This document shows positions 5,180 to 9,898 of a stretch of DNA of 9,898 bases, piece by piece (position 1 is the first letter of the stretch; every line of letters starts with the position of its first letter). The notes beneath the pieces were generated by a model. That model was not told the DNA's origin, did no database searches, and saw nothing but the letters and a program-made list of their open reading frames with translations. The position numbers were made by a program, and so were the translations under genes. The stretch comes from an uncultured Lachnospiraceae bacterium. GTDB lineage: Bacteria; Bacillota; Clostridia; Lachnospirales; Lachnospiraceae. The stretch lies in contig CAMWOK010000088.1 in assembly GCA_947175845.1 (NCBI GenBank), positions 1-9,898 of the forward strand. The letters run 5' to 3'.

Positions 5180-6046
5180 CTATTCACATTCGGCAGGCTG
5201 GGCGAGGTGCTCGTTGCGGCAGATCTCCCGGAGCGCGTCGCGCACTTCCATCAGCGCGAAGCCGAGCAGATTCTGACCGCGCCAGTTGAGCGGATTTTGC
5301 ACCGCTTCATCTGATTCTGCCATCTTGATACCCCACACGCCGTCGTACGGGCTGGCTTCGACCAGGATCTTGTCGCCGGTCTGCAGCAGAAAATGCTTCA
5401 GGCGCGGACTCTGTAAAAATTTCAGGTAATTTCCATTTAAAATAATGGAGTATTTCACGTTTCCCCAGATGGCCTCGTCAAAGTTTCGGACTTTCTGGCC
5501 GAGCGCTTTTATTTTCTTTGGGTCACTGCTGGATAGAATCTGCTGTTTCATCTCTTTGTCGCCAAACAGTTCCGCCTTGTGGGACATCATGTACTGTTCC
5601 ATGCTGCAGTAGCTGACTGTGTCGGCGTAGAAGGGGGAGGTGTACCACTGACTGAGACAGCCTCTGGTGAGCGTGGTGTCCGACGCGGGCTGCGTTTTCC
5701 AGAACATGCAGTAGGTCAGGCGTTTTCCGGCCGTGTAATCCTGACGGATCTGGTCCAGAGAGTATTTTGGCGCGCCGCTGCCGTCTCTGTCCCAGAAGTG
5801 AACACGAAAATCGCCGCGTCTATAGAGGACGCAGTCGTCTGTATTGTTCCAGAAGCCTTTCCAGGTCGGTGGTTCCGGAAACAGTTTCTGGTATGCAGCC
5901 TGTTCTTTGGCGGGAAGGGACTGATACCAGTTATGCCATTTGAAGGCGTAGTCCTCGCCGTAGCCCATGCGCCAGCCGATCGAGTAACGCGCGATTTTCG
6001 GGCAGGCAAGCCACAGTGGAAGCATCATTTTTGGGTGTTCGGTCAT
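5180..6046 (-). CDS. NADAR family (YbiA-like) N-glycosidase with N-terminal extension
   Basis: A 288-residue protein. Residues 112-275 form a NADAR domain: LSQWYTSPF (131-139), SMEQYMMSHKAELFGD (148-163), IWGNVKYSIILNGNYLKF (193-210), TGDKILVEASPYDGVWGI (223-240) and NLLGFALMEVRD (259-270). Family members cleave N-glycosidic bonds of riboflavin-pathway intermediates (YbiA type) or remove ADP-ribose from guanine bases; either is possible here. Residues 1-100, rich in Trp and Tyr (YSIGWRMGYGEDYAFKWHNW, then EPPTWKGFW), are an extra region absent from short YbiA proteins and may be an added substrate- or partner-binding domain. Start: GAGGTAA is 8 nt upstream. The neighbouring convergent Nudix gene could process related nucleotides. 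It has its own promoter and a structured leader. Confidence 0.9.
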   Translation of the reverse strand: MTEHPKMMLPLWLACPKIARYSIGWRMGYGEDYAFKWHNWYQSLPAKEQAAYQKLFPEPPTWKGFWNNTDDCVLYRRGDFRVHFWDRDGSGAPKYSLDQIRQDYTAGKRLTYCMFWKTQPASDTTLTRGCLSQWYTSPFYADTVSYCSMEQYMMSHKAELFGDKEMKQQILSSSDPKKIKALGQKVRNFDEAIWGNVKYSIILNGNYLKFLQSPRLKHFLLQTGDKILVEASPYDGVWGIKMAESDEAVQNPLNWRGQNLLGFALMEVRDALREICRNEHLAQPAECE

Positions 6047-6077
6047 GTTTGTTTACCTCGTGTCTGTATGAACATAA

Positions 6078-6136
6078 ACGGCAAATATTTTTGCCGTATG
6101 TGATAGATCCTGATTTGTACGCCCGCCAAAGCAGGC
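6078..6136 (-). promoter_or_regulatory. Two hairpins in the NADAR gene leader
   Basis: In the leader of about 107 nt, GCCTGC-TTTG-GCGGGC (6121-6136) forms a 6-bp hairpin with one G-U pair. ACGGCAAA (6078-6085) pairs with TTTGCCGT (6090-6097) around a 4-nt loop as an 8-bp hairpin. The second lies 18 nt ahead of the ribosome site. Neither resembles a riboswitch I know. They could affect RNA stability, attenuation or translation. Confidence 0.4.
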
Positions 6137-6159
6137 AGATGAGAGTTATTATGAAATAA

Positions 6160-6188
6160 ACTATATCACATTGCCCGATGGGGTGCAA
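6160..6188 (-). promoter_or_regulatory. Extended -10 promoter of the NADAR gene
   Basis: On the minus strand, -35 box TTGCAC (6183-6188), 17-bp spacer, and -10 box TATAGT (6160-6165) preceded by TGA, an extended -10. The start should fall near 6153. A TTGACA at 6195-6200 is too far (29 bp) to serve this -10 box. Confidence 0.6.
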
Positions 6189-6218
6189 GGGCTGTGTCAA
6201 AGAATCATAAATCATAAC

Positions 6219-6247
6219 TTGTCATGAAACATGTCGTCATATATAAT
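6219..6247 (+). promoter_or_regulatory. Strong sigma-A promoter of the EamA-DUF4303-dnaE operon
   Basis: -35 box TTGTCA (6219-6224), 17-bp spacer, perfect -10 box TATAAT (6242-6247). The start is expected near 6254, about 34 nt before the transporter start. It is divergent from the NADAR promoter, with the -35 boxes about 30 bp apart. A tandem AATCATA repeat (6203-6216) lies between the two promoters. Confidence 0.8.
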
Positions 6248-6287
6248 GAGGATAGCAAAAACGAAATTTTTAAGAAAGGGAACGCTT

Positions 6288-6701
6288 ATGTGGTTTATAT
6301 TTGCACTGCTGTCCGCCGTGTTTGCGGCGCTGACTTCGATATTGGCAAAGATTGGGATAGAGGGCGTCAACTCCAACCTCGCGACGGCCATCAGGACGGT
6401 TGTTGTGGTTGTGATGGCGTGGGGAATGGTGTTCTTGACGAACGCGCAGGGAGGCATCTCACAGATCGGGAGAAAGAGCTGGCTTTTTCTCATCCTGTCG
6501 GGGCTTGCGACGGGCGCGTCGTGGCTGTGTTACTACCGCGCGCTGCAGCTCGGCGAGGTTTCTAAGGTCGTTCCGATCGACAAACTGAGCGTCGTCATCA
6601 CGCTGGTGCTTGGGTTTGTGTTTTTGCACGAGCAGTTCAGCGCGAAATCGGTGATTGGATGTGTTCTGATCGCTGCGGGGACTCTTGTGATGGTGCTGTA
6701 A
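6288..6701 (+). CDS. Single-domain EamA (drug/metabolite) family membrane transporter
   Basis: A 137-residue very hydrophobic protein with about five membrane segments (2-20, 31-50, 64-81, 95-113, 119-136) and EamA-domain signatures: ALLSAVFAALTSILAKIGIE at the start, ATGASWLCYYRALQLGEVSK (74-93), VVPIDKLSVVITLVLGFVFL (94-113) then HEQF, and GCVLIAAGTLVMVL at the end. Typical family members carry two such domains and about ten segments; this one has one, so it probably works as a dimer, as small multidrug-resistance proteins do. The substrate is unknown. Start: AGAAAGGG (6273-6280) is 7 nt before the ATG at 6288; an upstream ATG at 6231 overlaps the promoter and is rejected. The next gene begins 20 nt after the stop. 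Confidence 0.85.
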   Translation: MWFIFALLSAVFAALTSILAKIGIEGVNSNLATAIRTVVVVVMAWGMVFLTNAQGGISQIGRKSWLFLILSGLATGASWLCYYRALQLGEVSKVVPIDKLSVVITLVLGFVFLHEQFSAKSVIGCVLIAAGTLVMVL

Positions 6702-6721
6702 GTGGGACAAAGGAGATTGTT

Positions 6722-7387
6722 ATGTGCAATTATGAGGAACAGTTAGTAAATCTATTTGAGACGGCGGCTGGGAAGGCGTTTGCAGCCCTGGCAAAAGAGC
6801 ATGAAAACGAACATTTTTATTATTTTTCGCTGATGATGGACGAGTGCCTGCGGCCGTATATATCGGCGTGGTCGCGCGAGGCGCTGGAACAATTTTTTAC
6901 AAAAAATGCGGTGCCGCAAAAGGAGCGGGCGCGGTACAGATGGAGCGGCGAGAACGCGCCGTATGAGGCGTACGGCTGGGATGAATACTTTGTCGGGCAT
7001 CTTGGAGTGCTCGAGGAGCGGGAGCACTGGGCGGATCTGTCAGACGATGAGGACGCTTTCGACGAGGCGCTCGACGAGGAGTGGGAACTGCGCCTTGGCT
7101 CCATGGAGGAGGCCATGCGGCGGCTCGACCAGAAGGGCGCGTTCGGCACGGGAGCGAAGCGGGAGCAGGTTGTCATTTCCGTGGAGCTGATACCGCCTGA
7201 GCAGTCAAACTATGAGCGAACTGCGCGCCTGAATCAAAGCGGACTGATCGCGCAGTATCTGGCGGAAAATACCAACCTTCCCGATGAGAACGGGGATTTT
7301 GCAGCGCGTGAAGTTTCCTCTGATGAGAACGGGGATTTTGCAGCGCGTGAAGCTTCCTCTGCGGAGGACGGGGAAGAGGAGGGCTGA
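6722..7387 (+). CDS. DUF4303-like acidic protein with duplicated C-terminal tail
   Basis: A 221-residue soluble acidic protein. The N-terminal and central part (HFYYFSLMMDECLRPYISAW at 31-50, SREALEQF next, later YGWDEYFVGHLGVLEEREHW) resembles the DUF4303 family, whose function I do not know. The C-terminal tail holds two copies of DENGDFAARE-V/A-SS (188-200 and 201-213), then AEDGEEEG. The tail is acidic and probably disordered. Start: AAAGGAG (6709-6715) is 6 nt before the ATG at 6722; an in-frame ATG at 6659 lies inside the transporter gene and is rejected. The stop lies 2 nt before dnaE, and the dnaE ribosome site is inside this gene's last codons, so translation is probably coupled. A link to replication is inference from position only. 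Confidence 0.65.
   Translation: MCNYEEQLVNLFETAAGKAFAALAKEHENEHFYYFSLMMDECLRPYISAWSREALEQFFTKNAVPQKERARYRWSGENAPYEAYGWDEYFVGHLGVLEEREHWADLSDDEDAFDEALDEEWELRLGSMEEAMRRLDQKGAFGTGAKREQVVISVELIPPEQSNYERTARLNQSGLIAQYLAENTNLPDENGDFAAREVSSDENGDFAAREASSAEDGEEEG
7283..7360 (+). repeat. 39-bp in-frame tandem duplication (2 copies)
   Basis: Bases 7283-7321 and 7322-7360 match at 38 of 39 positions; the single change (GTTTCC to GCTTCC) turns Val into Ala. The unit is 13 codons, so the frame is kept. The near identity suggests a recent slippage event or one still active. Confidence 0.95.
7377..7383 (+). promoter_or_regulatory. dnaE ribosome binding site within the preceding gene
   Basis: AGGAGGG, 6 nt before the dnaE ATG at 7390, lies inside the last codons of the DUF4303-like gene. 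It also encodes that gene's Glu-Gly ending. The arrangement favours translational coupling. Confidence 0.85.
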
Positions 7388-7389
7388 CG

Positions 7390-9898
7390 ATGGCGTTCAC
7401 ACATCTGCACGTGCACACGGAGTACAGTCTGCTCGACGGCTCCAACAAAATCAAGGAATACGTCAAGCGTGTCAAGGAGCTTGGCATGGACAGCGCGGCG
7501 ATTACGGACCATGGAGTCATGTACGGCGTGATAGATTTTTATAAGGAAGCGAAGGCAAACGGCATCAAGCCGATTCTCGGATGTGAGGTGTACGTCGCGC
7601 CCAACTCGCGCTTTGACAAGGAAGTCGGCGGCGGGGACGAGCGTTACCACCATCTCGTGCTGTTGGCAGAAAATAACACGGGTTATGCAAATCTGATGAA
7701 GATCGTCAGCAAGGGTTTTACAGAGGGTTATTACTACAAGCCGCGCGTGGATATGGAGGTGCTGGCTCAGTACCACGAGGGCATTATCGCGCTCTCTGCA
7801 TGTCTTGCGGGAGAAGTGCCGCGTTTTCTGGCAAAGGGGCTTTACCAGGAGGCGAAAAAGACAGCGCTCAAATACGAGAACTGTTTTGGAAAGGGCAACT
7901 ATTTCTTTGAGCTGCAAGACCATGGAATACCGCAGCAGCGCACGGTCAACACGGCGCTGCTGCGCCTTTCCAAGGAGCTTGACATACCGCTTGTGGCGAC
8001 GAACGACATCCACTACACCTACGCGGAGGACGAGAAGTCACACGATATTCTGCTGTGTATCCAGACGGCAAAAAAGGTCTCCGACGAGGACAGAATGCGC
8101 TACGAGGGCGGGCAGTACTATGTCAAGAGCGAGCTTGAGATGCGGGAGCTGTTCCCGTATGCACAGCAGGCGATTGACAACACGGCGCTCATTGCGGACC
8201 GCTGCAACGTGGAGATTGAGTTCGGCGTGACGAAGCTGCCGAAATTTGATGTTCCCGAAGGGTATGATTCCCGAAGCTATCTCAACAAGCTCTGTGTGGA
8301 CGGCCTTGCGGAGCGCTATCCGGACGACGACGGCTCCATCCGCGAAAAGCTCGATTACGAGCTGGGAGTCATTCAGAAGATGGGGTATGTCGACTACTTC
8401 CTGATCGTGTGGGACTTTATCAACTGGGCGCGGGAGCATGACATTCCGGTCGGGCCGGGGCGCGGATCGGCGGCGGGAAGCATCGTCTCGTACTGCCTGC
8501 ACATCACGAATATTGACCCGATTCGCTACAGCCTGCTGTTTGAGCGCTTCCTGAATCCAGAGCGCGTCTCCATGCCCGATATCGACATTGATTTCTGCTA
8601 CGAGCGGCGGCAGGAGGTCATAGATTATGTGAGCGAAAAGTACGGGCATGACAAGGTGGTTCAGATAGTGACGTTCGGTACTATGGCGGCGAAGGGAGTC
8701 ATCCGGGATGTCGGGCGGGCGCTCGATTTGCCGTACAATTACGTGGACGGGATTGCCAAGATGATACCGGGCGAGGGAAACGCGCCGGTCAACATCACGC
8801 GCGCCCTCGAGATGAATCCTGAGTTCCGCACGCTCTACAAGGAGGACGAGCAGGTGCACTACCTGATTGACATGTGCCTGCGGCTGGAAGGACTGCCGCG
8901 CCACACCTCCATGCACGCGGCGGGCGTCGTTATCTGCCAGAAGCCGGCGGACGAGTTCGTGCCGCTCTCGCGCGGAAGTGACGGCGCCATCACGACGCAG
9001 TTTACCATGACCACAATCGAGGAGCTTGGCCTGTTAAAGATGGACTTTCTCGGACTCCGCACGCTGACCGTCATCAAGGACGCGGTGGACAATGTGGAAA
9101 AGACGACGGGAATCCACATTGATGTGGACAAGATTGACTATGACGACAAGAAGGTGCTGGCATCCCTTGGAACCGGGCGGACGGACGGCGTGTTCCAGCT
9201 GGAAAGTCAGGGCATGAAAAACTTTATGAAGGAGCTGAAACCGCAGAATCTCGAGGACGTGATCGCGGGCATCTCCCTCTACCGGCCGGGTCCGATGGAT
9301 TTTATCCCGGCGTATATCCGGGGGAAAAATAACCATGATGCGGTCACGTACGCCTGCCCCCAGCTCGAGCCGATCCTTGCGCCGACTTACGGTTGCATCG
9401 TCTATCAGGAGCAGGTGATGCAGATCGTGCGCGACCTGGGCGGCTACACGCTGGGGCGCAGCGACCTTGTCCGCCGTGCGATGAGCAAGAAAAAGCAGTA
9501 TGTCATGGAGCAGGAGCGCAAAAACTTTGTGCACGGCAACGCCGAGGAGGGGGTGCCGGGCTGCGCGGCGTGCGGCGTCACCGAGGCGGTGGCGGATCAG
9601 ATATACGGGACTATGATGGACTTTGCAAAGTACGCGTTCAACAAATCCCATGCGGCGTGCTATGCGGTCGTCGCATACCAGACGGCGTACCTGAAATACT
9701 ACTATCCGGTGGAGTTTATGGCGGCGCTTCTGACTTCGGTGATTGACAACGCGTCGAAAGTGTCGGAGTACATCATGGTTTGTAAGAGCATGGGCATTGA
9801 GATCCTCCCGCCCGACATCAACGAGGGCGAGTGCGGATTTTCCGTGTCAAACGGCGCGATCCGCTATGCGCTCAACGCGATTAAGAGCGTGGGCAGGA
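7390..9898 (+). CDS. dnaE: DNA polymerase III alpha subunit DnaE (C-terminus outside window)
   Basis: 836 complete codons are visible of an expected 1150 or so, open at the right edge. It is the C-family polymerase of the replisome. The N-terminal PHP domain (1 to about 270) shows FTHLHVHTEYSLLDG, ITDHGVMYG, LGCEVYVA, RYHHLVLLAENNTGYANL and ATNDIHYT. The candidate metal ligands H7, H9, D40/H41, E66, H88, C138, D206 and H208 are all present, unlike E. coli DnaE, so proofreading by the PHP domain is possible. The palm holds GPGRGSAAGS and the catalytic MPDIDIDF (395-402; D399 and D401 correspond to E. coli D401/D403), then VTFGTMAAKGVIRDVGR. DGVFQLESQGM, ISLYRPGPMDFIPAYI and FNKSHAACYAVVAYQTAYLK follow. 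The missing right end should hold the helix-hairpin-helix and OB domains. Last visible gene of the operon. Confidence 0.97.
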   Translation, partial: MAFTHLHVHTEYSLLDGSNKIKEYVKRVKELGMDSAAITDHGVMYGVIDFYKEAKANGIKPILGCEVYVAPNSRFDKEVGGGDERYHHLVLLAENNTGYANLMKIVSKGFTEGYYYKPRVDMEVLAQYHEGIIALSACLAGEVPRFLAKGLYQEAKKTALKYENCFGKGNYFFELQDHGIPQQRTVNTALLRLSKELDIPLVATNDIHYTYAEDEKSHDILLCIQTAKKVSDEDRMRYEGGQYYVKSELEMRELFPYAQQAIDNTALIADRCNVEIEFGVTKLPKFDVPEGYDSRSYLNKLCVDGLAERYPDDDGSIREKLDYELGVIQKMGYVDYFLIVWDFINWAREHDIPVGPGRGSAAGSIVSYCLHITNIDPIRYSLLFERFLNPERVSMPDIDIDFCYERRQEVIDYVSEKYGHDKVVQIVTFGTMAAKGVIRDVGRALDLPYNYVDGIAKMIPGEGNAPVNITRALEMNPEFRTLYKEDEQVHYLIDMCLRLEGLPRHTSMHAAGVVICQKPADEFVPLSRGSDGAITTQFTMTTIEELGLLKMDFLGLRTLTVIKDAVDNVEKTTGIHIDVDKIDYDDKKVLASLGTGRTDGVFQLESQGMKNFMKELKPQNLEDVIAGISLYRPGPMDFIPAYIRGKNNHDAVTYACPQLEPILAPTYGCIVYQEQVMQIVRDLGGYTLGRSDLVRRAMSKKKQYVMEQERKNFVHGNAEEGVPGCAACGVTEAVADQIYGTMMDFAKYAFNKSHAACYAVVAYQTAYLKYYYPVEFMAALLTSVIDNASKVSEYIMVCKSMGIEILPPDINEGECGFSVSNGAIRYALNAIKSVGR

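Noticed and set aside
6195..6200. TTGACA as -35 box of the NADAR promoter
   Set aside because: It is 29 bp from the -10 box, too far. TTGCAC at 17 bp with an extended -10 fits better.
7234..8013. Minus-strand frames within the DUF4303-like gene and dnaE (also 8038-8916 and 9034-9651)
   Set aside because: They are antisense to conserved DnaE motifs and arise from the GC-rich third positions of that gene.

Overview
The window looks like chromosomal DNA of an anaerobic, fermentative Clostridia-type Firmicute, most likely a Lachnospiraceae gut bacterium. I infer this from strong AGGAGG ribosome sites, a pyruvate formate-lyase (PFL) operon, a Firmicute-type DnaE with a complete PHP site, and the general look of the proteins. 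The exact species cannot be read from the sequence.

Left part (1-3392): the C-terminal end of a BlaI/MecI-type repressor runs off the left edge and is followed by a very long hairpin terminator. Facing it on the minus strand is a three-gene fermentation operon with one good sigma-A promoter (-10 at 3111-3116). In transcription order the genes are: a PFL catalytic subunit (953-2992) that keeps the Cys-Cys active site but ends before the glycyl radical domain; a 67-residue Cys-containing protein (735-938); and an 81-residue free-standing glycyl radical domain (440-685) with the RVSGYAV loop. PFL is therefore split over two chains. The gene between them appears to be a cousin of the radical domain in which the Gly loop is replaced by a three-cysteine tail. 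This is the most interesting part of the window. No PFL-activating enzyme is present.

Middle part (3393-5162): three plus-strand genes encode a GNAT acetyltransferase, a half-length MreB-like protein that appears to have lost its nucleotide-binding residues, and a zinc-ribbon Nudix hydrolase related to NADH pyrophosphatase. The Nudix gene converges tail to tail with a minus-strand NADAR (YbiA-like) glycosidase gene (5180-6046), so two nucleotide or ADP-ribose enzymes sit side by side.

Right part (6047-9898): divergent promoters separate the NADAR gene, which has a leader with two hairpins, from a plus-strand operon. That operon carries a single-domain EamA transporter, a DUF4303-like acidic protein with a recent 39-bp in-frame tandem duplication, and dnaE (polymerase III alpha), which runs off the right edge. 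The last two genes are 2 nt apart, so translation of dnaE is probably coupled to its neighbour. I see no tRNA, rRNA, CRISPR array or transposase.
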